Counted from the first letter of the stretch, positions 52,663 to 62,662 are shown. The stretch: DNA of 64,000 nucleotides from Brevundimonas sp. UBA7506 (GCF_002479495.1 NZ_DLNQ01000011.1:62721-126720); one strand, 5' to 3'. Numbers and translations are program-made. The notes: a model not told the origin generated them from the letters alone.

Positions 52663-54137
52663 GCGGCGGGCTCAGGCTTGGCGCCCAGCGCCAGGACGGC
52701 GGCGCGGAAGGCTTCGCCCCGCACCTCGAAATCAGGGAACTGGTCGAAGCTGGCGCAGGCAGGCGACAGCAGGACGACCTGCTCGCCGCCGGCTTTCGCC
52801 GCGTCGGCGGCGGCCAGTTCGACCGCGCGCTCCATGGTGCGGGCCACGACGTGCGGCGTGTCGGCCAGGGTGACGGAGAAGGCGTCCGCCGCCTCGCCGA
52901 TCAGATAGGCCTTGGCCACATGACGGAAGAGGTCGCGCAAGCTGTCGATGCCGCCCTCCTTGGCCTTGCCGCCCGCGATCCAGAAGACGGAGGGGTAGGA
53001 GGCCAGGGCCTGACGCGCGGCGTCGGCGTTGGTGCCCTTGGAGTCATTGATGAAGCGGACGTCGCCGAGACGGCCCACGGCCTCCATGCGGTGCGCCAGA
53101 CCAGGGAAGGTCAGCAGGCCCTCGACCGCCGCCTCGTGCGACACGCCCAGCGCGCGGGCGGCGGCGTAGGCGAAGGCGGCGTTTTGGGCGTTATGGCGAC
53201 CGGGCAGAGAGCGGGCCTTCGTCAGATCAGTAATCATGACGTCGTCAGCGGTCAGTTCGCCGGATGCAGCCTCTATCCCGCTCATCCCCGCGGAGGCGGG
53301 GACCCAGTTCTTTGTCTGCAAGGACTCGGTCGGCGTGGTGGACGCGGCTCTCACTGGGTCCCCGCCTCCGCGGGGATGAGCGGAAGTGGAAACCGTGCAG
53401 ACGCGCCGCCCCTGCGCGCGCAGGTCCGTCGCGATCCCCTGCCCCCAGGCTTCGTCCACGCCGACCAGGGCCAGCGCCTCCGGACCCTGCGCCTGGAAGA
53501 TGCGGCGCTTGGCGGCGACATAGCCTTCCATGCCGCCGTGGCGGTCCAGATGGTCGGGGCTGATGTTGGTCAGGATGGCCACGTCGGGCGCGAAAGTCGT
53601 GGTCAGGTCCAGCTGATAGGACGAGACCTCGATGACATAGACGGCGTCGGGCGTCGGGGCCGGCAGGGCCAGAACCCCGATGCCGATATTGCCGCCGATG
53701 TGGACGCTCAATCCCGCCGACTTCAGCACCCAGCCGATCAGGGCCGTGGTCGTGGACTTGCCGTTGGTGCCGGTGATGGCGACGACGCGGGGGCGCCGGT
53801 CTTGCGGCAAGGCGTCCAGGGCGCGGGCGAACAGCTCGACGTCGCCGATGACCGGCACGCCCGCCGCATGGGCTCGCTCGACGGTCCAGTGCGGCTTGGG
53901 ATGGGTCAGGGGCGCGCCCGGCGACAGGACCAGGGCGGCGAAGCCCGACCAGTCGGCGCGGGTCAGGTCCTCGACGAGGAAGCCCTCGGCCTCGGCCTGC
54001 ATCCGGCCCGAGACGCCGTCGTCCCAAAGGACCGGGACGGCGCCGCCGGCCTGAAGCGCGCGTGCAGCCGTAATCCCGGACCGGCCAAGGCCGAAAACCA
54101 CGACGCTACGCCCCTCGAAACCGGGAACCGGGATCAT
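52659..54137 (-). CDS. murD: UDP-MurNAc-L-Ala:D-Glu ligase with an in-frame palindromic-repeat insertion
   Basis: Adds D-Glu to UDP-MurNAc-L-Ala. The 492-aa protein has the MurD N-domain FGLGRSGITAARAL, ATP loop ITGTNGKSTTTALIG, NISPDHLDRHGGMEGY, LPGRHNAQNAAFAYAAARAL, FINDSKGTNADAA and the C-terminal LLSPACASFDQFPDFEVRGE. It is longer than usual because about 36 residues ([10 protein letters not shown]...[10 protein letters not shown], residues ~252-287) are coded by the palindromic repeat at 53278-53383, in frame and without a stop. The insertion falls between the NISPDHLD and LPGRHN motifs, where a surface loop is likely. Confidence 0.95.
   Translation of the reverse strand: MIPVPGFEGRSVVVFGLGRSGITAARALQAGGAVPVLWDDGVSGRMQAEAEGFLVEDLTRADWSGFAALVLSPGAPLTHPKPHWTVERAHAAGVPVIGDVELFARALDALPQDRRPRVVAITGTNGKSTTTALIGWVLKSAGLSVHIGGNIGIGVLALPAPTPDAVYVIEVSSYQLDLTTTFAPDVAILTNISPDHLDRHGGMEGYVAAKRRIFQAQGPEALALVGVDEAWGQGIATDLRAQGRRVCTVSTSAHPRGGGDPVRAASTTPTESLQTKNWVPASAGMSGIEAASGELTADDVMITDLTKARSLPGRHNAQNAAFAYAAARALGVSHEAAVEGLLTFPGLAHRMEAVGRLGDVRFINDSKGTNADAARQALASYPSVFWIAGGKAKEGGIDSLRDLFRHVAKAYLIGEAADAFSVTLADTPHVVARTMERAVELAAADAAKAGGEQVVLLSPACASFDQFPDFEVRGEAFRAAVLALGAKPEPAA
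53278..53383. repeat. Palindromic repeat inside murD
   Basis: Left arm 53278-53307 and right arm 53354-53383 are perfect 30-bp reverse complements (CCGCTCATCCCCGCGGAGGC...). The arms are identical to those of the element between murC and murB (34068-34199). Only the 46-base centre differs. It is read through in frame as part of MurD. Confidence 0.95.
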
Positions 54138-54141
54138 GGGA

Positions 54142-55251
54142 TCAGCGCAGCTTCAGCGTAGCCAGACCGAGCAGCGCCAGCATGGCGGCGACGATCCAGA
54201 AACGGATGACGACGGTCGATTCCGGCCAGCCCATCTTCTCGAAATGGTGGTGGATGGGCGCCATCAGGAAGATGCGCTTGCCGGTCAGCTTGAAGTAGCC
54301 GACCTGGATCATGACCGAGGCCGCCTCGACCACGAACAGGCCGCCGACGATGCCCAGGACCAGTTCGTGCTTGGTAGCCACGGCGATGGAGCCGAGCGCG
54401 CCGCCCAGAGCCAGCGAGCCGGTGTCGCCCATGAAGATCTTGGCCGGGGGGGCGTTGTACCAGAGGAAGCCCATGCCGCCGCCGATCATGGCGGCGCAGA
54501 AGATGGCCAGTTCGCCCGCGCCGGGCACGTGGTGGACCTGCAGATAGTCGGCGAACAGGAAGTTGCCGACCAGGTAGGAGATGATGCCGAAGGCGCCCGC
54601 CGCCATCATGACCGGCACGATGGCCAGGCCATCCAGACCGTCGGTCAGGTTCACGGCGTTGGAGAAGCCGATGATGGTGAAGGCCGCAAAGGCCACATAG
54701 AACCAGCCGATGTTCAGCAGGATGGCCTTCAGGAAGGGGAAGGCGATTGAGGTTTCCAGACCCGGCGAGGTCGGCGAATAGGTCATCCAGACGACGGTCA
54801 GCACGCCCGCGATCACGGCCACGACGGCCTGGGCCGCCAGCTTCTGTTTCGAGGTCAGGCCCGCCGAGGTCTGCTTGGTCACCTTGGCGTAGTCATCGAT
54901 GAAGCCCAGAACGCCGAAGGCTGCCGTGACGCCGGAAACGATCCAGATATAGGGGTTGGTCAGGTCGCCCCACAGCAGGACAGCCACGCCGATGCCCGCC
55001 AGGATCATCAGCCCGCCCATGGTCGGGGTGCCGACCTTGGACAGGTGCGAAACTGGGCCGTCTTCGCGGATCGGCTGACCCCGGCCCTGCTTGGCGCGGA
55101 TCCAGTTGATGAAGCGGCTGCCCATGGCGACCGCGACGATCATGGCCGTGGCCATGGCCAGGGCGACGCGCACCGTCTGATACTGGATCAGGTGCAGCAG
55201 CGGATATTCCTGAGCGATATCCGCGTAATAGAGATAGAGCAGGTAGAACAT
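54142..55251 (-). CDS. mraY: Phospho-N-acetylmuramoyl-pentapeptide transferase
   Basis: Makes lipid I from UDP-MurNAc-pentapeptide and undecaprenyl phosphate. The 369-aa, ten-helix protein has [23 protein letters not shown], the [12 protein letters not shown] loop and the [12 protein letters not shown] histidine motif. It is 4 bases upstream of murD and 59 after murF. Confidence 0.98.
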   Translation of the reverse strand: MFYLLYLYYADIAQEYPLLHLIQYQTVRVALAMATAMIVAVAMGSRFINWIRAKQGRGQPIREDGPVSHLSKVGTPTMGGLMILAGIGVAVLLWGDLTNPYIWIVSGVTAAFGVLGFIDDYAKVTKQTSAGLTSKQKLAAQAVVAVIAGVLTVVWMTYSPTSPGLETSIAFPFLKAILLNIGWFYVAFAAFTIIGFSNAVNLTDGLDGLAIVPVMMAAGAFGIISYLVGNFLFADYLQVHHVPGAGELAIFCAAMIGGGMGFLWYNAPPAKIFMGDTGSLALGGALGSIAVATKHELVLGIVGGLFVVEAASVMIQVGYFKLTGKRIFLMAPIHHHFEKMGWPESTVVIRFWIVAAMLALLGLATLKLR

Positions 55252-55310
55252 GGCTTTTTAGTCCCCTATCGGACCGCGCGCGGCGCGGTCCTGCTTGAGG
55301 GGGTCTCTCC

Positions 55311-56726
55311 TCATTTCTCTATCGGTCCGCGCGCGGCGTCATGCAATCCGGCCAGGGCCGCCGCGACCAGCGAGGCGCGCGACCCGTTCGATCCCTTGAC
55401 CATGACCACGTCGCCGGGCTGGACCAGGCGGGCGGCCTCAGCGGCCAGTTCGGCGGCGGTTTCGCGCCATTGGCCCCGCAGCGACGGCGGAAGCATGTCG
55501 TAAAGCTGGCGCATCTGCGGTCCGGCGGCGTGGACCACGTCCAGCCCGGCGGCCTCGATCGCCGGGGCCAGGCCCTCATGCAGGGCGCGGCTGTGCTCGC
55601 CCAGCTCCAGCATGTCGGTCAGGACCACGACGCGGCGACCGCCCTGCCCGACGGGCTTGGCGCCCAGACTGACGAAGCCCGCCTTCATCGACAGGGGATT
55701 GGCGTTGTAGCTCTCGTCGATCAGGGTGAAGGCGCCGCCGGGGATGGCGACCGTCTTCATCTGGCCGCGCCCGGCCAGAGGCTGGAACCCGGCCAGGGCT
55801 TGCAAGGCCGTGTCCAGCGACACGTCCAGCGCCTGCAGCATCAGGATGACGCACAGGCTGTTCAGGCCCCAGTGCACGCCCGACTGGGCCAGCCGATATT
55901 CGATGCGCTGACCGTCCAGCTCGGCGACAACCGTCGCGCCCTCGCTGTCGGGCGTGAAGCCCAGCAGGCGGGCGTCGCAGCCGGCGTCATGGCCGAAGGT
56001 GCGCAAGGTCGCCCCGGCGTCCAGCGCGCCCTGACGCACGATGTCGGCATGGGCGTCGGCGGCGTTGACCACGGCGATCCCGCCGGGGATCAGACCCTGG
56101 AAGATGGCGGCCTTTTCACGCGCCACGCCCGCCTCGCCGTCGGCGAAGGCTTCGATGTGGACCGGGCCGACCGTAGTGACGCAGGCGGCGTGGGGGCGGA
56201 CGAAGGCCGACAGCGGGCCGATCTCGCCCGGATGGTTCATGCCGATCTCGAACACGGCGCGGTCGGTGCCGTGCGGCATCCGCGCCAGGGTCAGCGGCAC
56301 GCCGATGTGGTTGTTGTAGCTCTTGATCGAGGCGTGGGCGGAACCGGCGAGGTCCAGACCCGCCTTGATCGCCTGGGTCACGCTGGTCTTGCCGACGCTG
56401 CCGGTGACGGCGCCGCGCAGGGGTGCGCGCTCGCGGGCGGCGACGCCCATGGCCTCCAGCCCCTTCAGGGTGTCGGGGACCAACACATAAGGTCCGCCCT
56501 CGACCGGGCGGTCGACCAGGGCGACGGCAGCACCCGCGGCGAAGGCGGCGGCGGCGAACTCATGCCCGTCGCGCGCGCCGTGCAGGGCGAGGAAGAGGTC
56601 GCCCGGCTGGATTTCGCGGCTGTTGTAGGTCAGGCCCGAGACATCAGCGTCGGGTCCGTGGAGCTGGCCGCCGGTCGCCGAGGCGATGGCTTCGGCGGTC
56701 CAGAGCGGCGTTTTAATGTCAGGCAT
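55311..56726 (-). CDS. murF: UDP-MurNAc-tripeptide:D-Ala-D-Ala ligase
   Basis: Adds D-Ala-D-Ala to complete the pentapeptide. From ATG 56726, 471 aa: NSREIQPGDLFLALHGARDGHEF, the ATP loop TGSVGKTSVTQAIKA, SYNNHIGVPLTLARMP, FEIGMNHPGEI and DESYNANPLSMKAGF are the family motifs. Its first 8 bases overlap the murE stop. The frame upstream to 56804 runs inside murE. Confidence 0.97.
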   Translation of the reverse strand: MPDIKTPLWTAEAIASATGGQLHGPDADVSGLTYNSREIQPGDLFLALHGARDGHEFAAAAFAAGAAVALVDRPVEGGPYVLVPDTLKGLEAMGVAARERAPLRGAVTGSVGKTSVTQAIKAGLDLAGSAHASIKSYNNHIGVPLTLARMPHGTDRAVFEIGMNHPGEIGPLSAFVRPHAACVTTVGPVHIEAFADGEAGVAREKAAIFQGLIPGGIAVVNAADAHADIVRQGALDAGATLRTFGHDAGCDARLLGFTPDSEGATVVAELDGQRIEYRLAQSGVHWGLNSLCVILMLQALDVSLDTALQALAGFQPLAGRGQMKTVAIPGGAFTLIDESYNANPLSMKAGFVSLGAKPVGQGGRRVVVLTDMLELGEHSRALHEGLAPAIEAAGLDVVHAAGPQMRQLYDMLPPSLRGQWRETAAELAAEAARLVQPGDVVMVKGSNGSRASLVAAALAGLHDAARGPIEK

Positions 56727-58179
56727 GATCGCGCAGGGCTTCGGTCGCTTCGGTGGCGTCGTCGAAGGGATGCACGACCCCGGCGACGATCTGTCCCTGT
56801 TCATGCCCTTTTCCGGCGATCACCACCACATCTCCTTCGCGCATCAGCGATACGGCGTGGCGGATGGCCTCGCGACGGTCGCCGATCTCCAGCGCGTCGG
56901 GGCAGCCGGCGCGGACCTGGGTGCGGATGGCGGCGGGGTCTTCCGAGCGCGGATTGTCGTCGGTGACGATGGCCACGTCGGCCAGACGTCCGGCGATCTC
57001 GCCCATCATCGGTCGCTTGGCGCGGTCGCGATCACCGCCAGCGCCGAAGACGACGATCAGTTTGCCCGTCGCGTGGGGACGAAGCGCGTTCAGCACCGTC
57101 TCCAGACCATCGGGGGTGTGGGCGTAGTCGACATAGACCTCGCCGCCGCGAGAGCCTTCGCCCGGGATGCGTTGCAGACGCCCCTGGGCGCCCTGGATGA
57201 ACTCCATGGCCGGGATGACCCGGTCGGGGTCTTCGCCGCCCGCGATGCACAGGCCCGCCGCGACCAGGGCGTTCGAGGCCTGGAAGGCGCCGGCCAGGGG
57301 CAGCAGGATGTCGTGGATGCGGCCGCGCGCGTCGATGGTCAGGCGCTGGCCTTCCGGCGTGGCCCGGCGCGCCAACAGGCTCAGGTCGCGCCCGCGCTCG
57401 CCCACGCCCATGACGCCTAGACCCGCCATGATCGAGGCCGAGGCGAAGGCCGAATAGGCGTCGGAGTCGGCGTTCAGAACGGCGGTGCGGCCACGCGGCA
57501 GCAGGGCCTCGAACAGGCGCAGCTTGGCGGCGCGATAGCTCTCCATCGTGCCGTGATAGTCGAGGTGGTCCTGGGTCAGGTTGGTGAAGCCGGCGGCGCG
57601 AATGGCCACCCCGTCCAGACGGCGCTGCTCGATGCCGTGCGACGAGGCTTCCAGCGCCAGGTGGGTCACTTCCTTGGCGGCCAGTTCGGCCAGCAGGCGG
57701 GCGGCGTCGGCGGCGTCAGGGCTGGTCAGGCCGGGGCCGGTCAGGGCGTAGGTCTTGTCGCCCTTCTGACCGACCACGCCGAGCGTGCCCATGCTGGCCG
57801 ACTTCAGACCCAGACCGGCCCAGATCTGGCGGCAGAAGTTGGCCACCGAGGTCTTGCCGTTGGTGCCGGTGACAGCCACGCAGGTCCTGGGCTGGGCGCC
57901 GTAGAAGCTGCGCGCCGCCAGGGCATAGGCGCGGTGCACGTCGCCCGAGGCGACCAGCAGGGGCGCGGCGCCCGCCGGGGTGTCCGCCGGGGCCAGGATG
58001 GCGGCGGCGCCCTTGGCCAGGGCCTGCGGGATGAAGGCGCGGCCGTCGGCGGACGCGCCCGGCAGGGCCACGAACAGGGCGCCGGGGACGACCTTGCGGC
58101 TGTCGGCGGTGACGGCGGTGATCTCGGGGTCCGAGGAGACGTCGCGACGCAGCAGTTCGGAGAGACGAAGCGCGCTCAT
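56719..58179 (-). CDS. murE: UDP-MurNAc-L-Ala-D-Glu:meso-diaminopimelate ligase
   Basis: Adds meso-diaminopimelate to the stem peptide. The 486-aa protein has the ATP loop TGTNGKTSVANF, TNLTQDHLDYHGTMESY, VYVDYAHTPDGLETVL and the DNPRSEDP motif that selects diaminopimelate rather than lysine. It ends with 8 bases overlapping murF and its start overlaps ftsI by 4. Confidence 0.98.
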   Translation of the reverse strand: MSALRLSELLRRDVSSDPEITAVTADSRKVVPGALFVALPGASADGRAFIPQALAKGAAAILAPADTPAGAAPLLVASGDVHRAYALAARSFYGAQPRTCVAVTGTNGKTSVANFCRQIWAGLGLKSASMGTLGVVGQKGDKTYALTGPGLTSPDAADAARLLAELAAKEVTHLALEASSHGIEQRRLDGVAIRAAGFTNLTQDHLDYHGTMESYRAAKLRLFEALLPRGRTAVLNADSDAYSAFASASIMAGLGVMGVGERGRDLSLLARRATPEGQRLTIDARGRIHDILLPLAGAFQASNALVAAGLCIAGGEDPDRVIPAMEFIQGAQGRLQRIPGEGSRGGEVYVDYAHTPDGLETVLNALRPHATGKLIVVFGAGGDRDRAKRPMMGEIAGRLADVAIVTDDNPRSEDPAAIRTQVRAGCPDALEIGDRREAIRHAVSLMREGDVVVIAGKGHEQGQIVAGVVHPFDDATEATEALRDHA

Positions 58180-59993
58180 CGACCGTCGCCCTCTACGTCC
58201 TCGAACTCGGGGATTTTTTCGCCCAGGGCCGTGGCCCAGCGGTCGGCCTTGCGCTCGACGCCCAGGAAGGGCGCGATGCGGTCGGCGATCTTGCCGACGG
58301 CGGGCGCGGCGACATAGCCGCCGGTGCGCGGATAGGAGGACGGCTCGTCCACCAGGACGAAGATGGTGTAGCGCTTGGCCGTCACCGGGCCGTCGGCGGG
58401 GAAGACGGCGGCGAAGGAGCCGACGGCGTGGGTTGGATCATAACGGCCGTTGACCAGCTTGTTGGCCGAACCGGTCTTGCCGCCGACCCGCAGGCCCGGC
58501 GCATCGGCGAAGCGGCCCGAGCCGCGCGTCACGTTGCGGCGCATCAGGTCCAGCATGGTGGCCGAGGTCTCGGGCGAGACGACCTGACGGGTGCGGGCGT
58601 TGGGCAAGCCGCCCTTGCGCAGGGTCAGGGGCACATAGCGCCCGCCGTTGGCCAGAGAGGCGTAGGCGGCCACATACTGGATCGGCGTGACCATGATGCC
58701 GTAGCCGAAGGACAGCGAGGCCAGGGTGCTGTCGTCCCACTTGCGCACCCGCGACGGGCGGGCCGATTCCTTGAGTTCGATCGGCGCGGCGTCCAGCAGA
58801 CCCAGCCGCTGGAAGTAGTCGCGCATCACGTCGCCGCCCATTTCGACGGCCAGACGCGAGGTGCCGATGTTGGACGAGTGCAGATAGACTTCCTCCAGCG
58901 TCAGCACCTTGTTGGTGGCGTGGAAGTCCTTGATGCGGCGCTTGCCGATCTGCAGCGCCTGGGAGGCGTCGAACAGGGTGTTCATGTCGGCGCGGCCGGT
59001 GTCGATGCCGGCGGCGACGGTGAAGCTCTTGAACACCGAGCCCATTTCATAGTGGCCCGAGGTGACGCGGTTCAGCAGGGCCTCTTCCGGGGCGCTGTTG
59101 CGGCGGTTGGCGTCGTAGGTCGGCCAGCTGGCCATGGCCAGAACCTCGCCGGTCTGGACGTCCGTGACCACGGCGACGGCGCCCTTGGCCCCCGCGGCCT
59201 CGGCGGCGGCGGCCAGTTCGTTCTCGACCACGCCCTGCACCCGAAGGTCGATCGACAGCTGGAAGTCCTCGCCGGCGGCGCCGGCCGCGCGGATTTCCTG
59301 GTTGAAGGCCAACTCCGAACCGGACACGCCCTCGCCGCCCGTGTCGGCGCGGCCGATCAGGTGCGCCGCCGAGGTGCCCAACGGATAGACGCGGCGATCC
59401 TCAGGCTCGAACGAGACCCCGCCCAAGGCCAGGGCGTGGACGGCGCCACGCTCGGACGGGGTCAGGCCGTTCAGGACCAGCAGACGGCGGTCGCCGCTCA
59501 GCACCCGATCCAGACGATGGGCCGAGACGCGCGGCAGGGCGCGACGCAGCTGGACCTTGGCGCTGGCCGGGTCCCAGATCTCGCGCGGGTCGATATAGAG
59601 GCCGTAGTGGGTGATGTTGGTGGCCAGCAGCTGGCCGTTGCGGTCCACCAGATCGGCGCGCGTCAGGGCGTTGGCGTTAAAACCGGCGCCCGCCGCACCG
59701 CGCGGCGCAAAGAGGGCGGCGTGGGCCGCGCCCAGGGCCAGGCAGGCGAAGACCGCGCAGAAAACCGCCATGATCAGGAAGATGCGGACGCGGGTGTCTT
59801 CCTCGGGACGACCGTCGGCGCGGGCGCGCTCGAACGAGTGCTCCATCCACCAGACGCAGTTGGCGACCCAGCGCCCCCAAGCGGCGAACAGGCCCCCGAC
59901 CGAAGGCCCCACCGAGGGGCCTTGCGCGCGCGACTGCGGGCGGCCCGGCGCGGGTCGGCGATAGTCCATGCCGTGATGATCATGCACGCTCAA
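58176..59993 (-). CDS. ftsI: Septal transpeptidase (penicillin-binding protein 3)
   Basis: Cross-links septal peptidoglycan with FtsW. A cytoplasmic N-terminus (about 60 residues) and one membrane helix (RIFLIMAVFCAVFACLALGAAHA) precede the dimerisation domain and the transpeptidase. The active-site motifs are S319-V-F-K322, SSN (HSSNIGTSRLA) and KTGS (GGKTGSANK). The TTG at 59993 gives the 4-base overlap usual in this cluster (ATG 59969 is an alternative). No NUDIX or PASTA domain. Confidence 0.97.
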   Translation of the reverse strand: MSVHDHHGMDYRRPAPGRPQSRAQGPSVGPSVGGLFAAWGRWVANCVWWMEHSFERARADGRPEEDTRVRIFLIMAVFCAVFACLALGAAHAALFAPRGAAGAGFNANALTRADLVDRNGQLLATNITHYGLYIDPREIWDPASAKVQLRRALPRVSAHRLDRVLSGDRRLLVLNGLTPSERGAVHALALGGVSFEPEDRRVYPLGTSAAHLIGRADTGGEGVSGSELAFNQEIRAAGAAGEDFQLSIDLRVQGVVENELAAAAEAAGAKGAVAVVTDVQTGEVLAMASWPTYDANRRNSAPEEALLNRVTSGHYEMGSVFKSFTVAAGIDTGRADMNTLFDASQALQIGKRRIKDFHATNKVLTLEEVYLHSSNIGTSRLAVEMGGDVMRDYFQRLGLLDAAPIELKESARPSRVRKWDDSTLASLSFGYGIMVTPIQYVAAYASLANGGRYVPLTLRKGGLPNARTRQVVSPETSATMLDLMRRNVTRGSGRFADAPGLRVGGKTGSANKLVNGRYDPTHAVGSFAAVFPADGPVTAKRYTIFVLVDEPSSYPRTGGYVAAPAVGKIADRIAPFLGVERKADRWATALGEKIPEFEDVEGDGR

Positions 59994-60406
59994 TGCAGGC
60001 TCTCCCCGGCGACGGGTTCAGCCGCCTGAGCGACTGGCGCGGCGGCCACGGGCGCAGGCGCCGCGACGACGGCCGGCGGCGGGGCGATGGCGGGCAGACC
60101 CGCCTCGACCGCCTGACGATGAACATCGACCGGCCCCAGGCCGATTTCGCGCGACAGGGCCTCCAGCCGCGCGGGCTGCTCCAGCCGGGTCGCCTCGGCG
60201 CGCAGCAGGCGGACCCGCTGGCGGTTCTCGCGGATCTCGCTCTCGATCCGGCTGATCTCGGCGCTTTCGCGGGCGGCGGCGGCCTTGGCGATATAGACCG
60301 AGAAGACCAGGGCGGCGACGCAGACCACGCCGATGATCTCGACGCAGCGCACGCCGCGGACCTTCCAGTCGAACAGGCGCTTCACCGGAACGGGAACGGC
60401 GATCAT
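59990..60406 (-). CDS. ftsL: Cell-division protein FtsL
   Basis: A 138-aa bitopic divisome protein. A short cytoplasmic N-terminus is followed by a membrane helix (about 20-42, [22 protein letters not shown]) and a heptad coiled coil (about 45-90, [29 protein letters not shown]). The C-terminal Pro/Ala-rich tail is low complexity. Position between rsmH and ftsI, with 4-base overlaps on both sides, supports the assignment, since FtsL is poorly conserved. Confidence 0.92.
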   Translation of the reverse strand: MIAVPVPVKRLFDWKVRGVRCVEIIGVVCVAALVFSVYIAKAAAARESAEISRIESEIRENRQRVRLLRAEATRLEQPARLEALSREIGLGPVDVHRQAVEAGLPAIAPPPAVVAAPAPVAAAPVAQAAEPVAGESLH

Positions 60407-61380
60407 GCGCGCTTCCCTCCGCCAGACCTTCCCTCAATCGCGCCCCAGGCCGGAGCCTCGGTGCGGACGGCGGCGCGCAGGCGGGCGGACCGGGCGCGGG
60501 GGTTGGCGGCCAGCTCGGCCTCGCCCGCTTCGCGCGCACCCTTGAACATCAGGTCGAAGCTGGGCTTGCGCAGCTCCACCGCGACGGGGGCATGGCGCGA
60601 ACCGCCCGGCGCATTGCCGGTGCGCTCGGTCAGGAAGGCCTTGACGATGCGGTCTTCCAGCGAATGGAAGGTGACGACGACCAACCGGCCGCCCGGCGCC
60701 AGGGTCGCCTCGGCCGCTTCCAGTCCGCGCTCCAGCTGGCCCAGCTCGTCGTTGACGGCGATACGCAGGGCCTGGAAGACGCGGGTGGCCGGATGAATGG
60801 CCGCGCCGCGACGACCGCCCAGAGCCTTCTCGACCACCTCGGCCAGATCCAGGGTCCGACTGAACGGCTGCTCGACGCGGCGGCGCAGGATGGCGGTGGC
60901 GACGCGGCCCGACTGACGTTCGTCGCCGTACTGCTTGAAGATGTGGGCCAGCGGCCCGTGATCCCAGGTGTTGACGATGTCGGCGGCGGTCGGCCCCGTA
61001 TCGCCCATACGCATGTCCAGCGGCCCGTCGCGCATGAAGGAGAAGCCGCGCTCGGCCTGATCCAACTGCATCGACGAGACGCCGATATCGAAGACAGCGC
61101 CGTTCAGCTGAGCCTTGCCGCTCTCGGCGAAGGCCTCGGCCAGGCCCGAGAAGGGGGTGCGGATCAGCTGGAACTGACCCGGCCAGGCGGCGGCGACCGC
61201 GTCGGCGTGCGGCTGGACGGTCGGGTCCCGGTCCAGACCGATGACCTGGGCACCGCGCTCCAGAATGGCGCGGGTATAGCCGCCGGCGCCGAAGGTGGCG
61301 TCGATGATCAGGTCGCCGGGCTGAGGGTTCAGAGCGTCAAGAACTTCGGCCAGCAGGACGGGCGCGTGCGGAGACGTCAT
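60403..61380 (-). CDS. rsmH: 16S rRNA (cytosine-1402-N4)-methyltransferase
   Basis: Methylates C1402 of 16S rRNA. From ATG 61380, 325 aa: [29 protein letters not shown] (SAM-binding), [45 protein letters not shown] and [13 protein letters not shown] are family motifs. Start overlaps the mraZ stop by 4 bases. The frame upstream to 61563 runs within mraZ. Confidence 0.97.
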   Translation of the reverse strand: MTSPHAPVLLAEVLDALNPQPGDLIIDATFGAGGYTRAILERGAQVIGLDRDPTVQPHADAVAAAWPGQFQLIRTPFSGLAEAFAESGKAQLNGAVFDIGVSSMQLDQAERGFSFMRDGPLDMRMGDTGPTAADIVNTWDHGPLAHIFKQYGDERQSGRVATAILRRRVEQPFSRTLDLAEVVEKALGGRRGAAIHPATRVFQALRIAVNDELGQLERGLEAAEATLAPGGRLVVVTFHSLEDRIVKAFLTERTGNAPGGSRHAPVAVELRKPSFDLMFKGAREAGEAELAANPRARSARLRAAVRTEAPAWGAIEGRSGGGKRA

Positions 61381-61865
61381 GCCGCGCCACCGGTCTTGGC
61401 GGCCGCCGCCTGACGGCGCATTTCGCCGAACTGCTTCAGGCCCTCGCGCGCCATGCGGCGCTGCTCGGCGCGGTGCGCCGCCCACTTGTCCTTGTTCCAG
61501 ATCTGGAAGCGCTCGCCGACGCCGTAGATGACGACCGTGTCGGACAGGTCGACCTCGGCGCACAGGTGTTCCGGCAGGGTGATGCGGCCCGCCGAGTCGT
61601 AGGACAGCGGCTTCTGCTCGCCGAAGATCGAAGCTTCCAGCGCCGAGCGATAGGGATCGCCGAAGGGCAGGCTTTCGATGACGGCGCGATATTCGGCGAA
61701 CAGCTTGTCGCCGCCGGCTTCCAGGCAGTCGGCCTCAATGGAGGGGAAGCAGAAGACGCCGTGCTCGGCGCCGTTTTCAGCCGTGCGGAATTCCTGGGGG
61801 ATCAGGAGACGGCGCTTGCCGTCCAGCTGCTTCTCGTAGGTCGAGAGAAACACGCCCTGCCCCAA
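61377..61865 (-). CDS. mraZ: Transcriptional regulator MraZ
   Basis: A SpoVT-AbrB-type, ring-forming DNA-binding protein that represses its own dcw operon. The protein is about 158-162 aa, with two MraZ domains ([22 protein letters not shown] near the start and [20 protein letters not shown] near 77-96). The start is GTG 61853 (giving the usual FLSTYEKQ beginning) or TTG 61865. It heads the operon. The repeats it may bind lie at 61941-61980. Confidence 0.95.
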   Translation of the reverse strand: MGQGVFLSTYEKQLDGKRRLLIPQEFRTAENGAEHGVFCFPSIEADCLEAGGDKLFAEYRAVIESLPFGDPYRSALEASIFGEQKPLSYDSAGRITLPEHLCAEVDLSDTVVIYGVGERFQIWNKDKWAAHRAEQRRMAREGLKQFGEMRRQAAAAKTGGAA

Positions 61866-61940
61866 TCGAGCCCCTCGGCCCGTCCCTGAAATCCGTTGAT
61901 GACACCACGCGTCGGGCGACAGCCCCTACTCATGAGGTTG

Positions 61941-61980
61941 TGGGATAGCATGGGATCAGATGGGCCTCAATGGGATTAGT
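61941..61980 (-). promoter_or_regulatory. Four MraZ-box-like repeats upstream of mraZ
   Basis: TGGGA, TGGGA, TGGGC and TGGGA start at 61941, 61951, 61961 and 61971, an exact 10-base period. In E. coli, MraZ binds TGGGN repeats separated by 5-base spacers upstream of mraZ. Here they read on the plus strand, opposite to the mraZ gene, 76-115 bases before it. This fits autoregulation of the dcw operon. Confidence 0.75.
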
Positions 61981-62241
61981 TGACACCCTTTAACCAAATT
62001 TGCAGTTCGCCGAACGGCTCACACAGTCAAAAATGAGAACATACAAGCAACATCAAGAGTATTCACAGCCTGTGGAGCGCTTTTTCCGCCATGTTTTCAA
62101 CGCAGGGGTTAATGAGCGCCTCGCCAGCGAGGACGAGCACGCATCCACGCTCGATCCTCGGGTCAAGCCCGAGGATGACGGCGGAAGTTGAACGGAGAAC
62201 GGGCCTCAAGTAGCGCGAAGCGCGGTAGGCCCAGGAAAATA
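61981..62241. promoter_or_regulatory. mraZ-rnpB intergenic region
   Basis: An AT-rich stretch between rnpB and the MraZ boxes. It has TTAACC at 61990-61995 (a CtrA half-site sequence) and a GC-rich inverted block CCTCGGG-TCAAG-CCCGAGG (about 62157-62175) followed by GATGACGGCGGAAG, which recurs in part at about 9556-9574. The mraZ promoter must lie here. No gene is visible. Confidence 0.4.
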
Positions 62242-62636
62242 TGCCAGACGGCCTGTAAGCCGGGTTCTGTTCCGCCCCGAAGGGCGGCGACGATCATTCC
62301 TCTGGACCGCCCATTGCTGAGCGGTTCTCGCGACCTACCCGGACGCCTCGGGCGGTGAACCCTGCGGCCCAGAACGAATCTTGGCCCGCGCGACGTCCCT
62401 ATTCGGTCTTGCTCCAGGCGGGGCTTGCCATGCCGCCGACGTTGCCGCCGACGCGGTGGGCTCTTACCCCACCCTTTCACCCTTCCCCGGGCCGGAGCCC
62501 AGGCGGTTTGCTTTCTGTGGCGCTATCCCTCGGGTCACCCCGGGCGGGAGTTACCCGCCGCCTCTTCACCGTGGAGCCCGGACTTTCCTCGACAAGAGCA
62601 AGCTCTCGCCGCGACCGCCCGGCCGTCTGGCGGGGG
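62242..62636 (-). ncRNA. rnpB: RNase P RNA (type A)
   Basis: The catalytic RNA that trims tRNA 5' ends. The transcript runs leftward. The closing helix P1 is GCCAGACGGCC at the 5' end (plus strand GGCCGTCTGGC, 62621-62631) and GGCCGTCTGGC at the 3' end (plus strand 62243-62253). Conserved segments include GGAAAGTCCGGGCTCCAC in the 5' domain, GGGTAAGAGCCCACCG, and the 3' ACAGAACCCGGCTTACAGGCC. Ends are given to within a few bases. Confidence 0.95.
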
Positions 62637-62662
62637 CTAAGTGCGCGCGAACGCGCCGCGCG

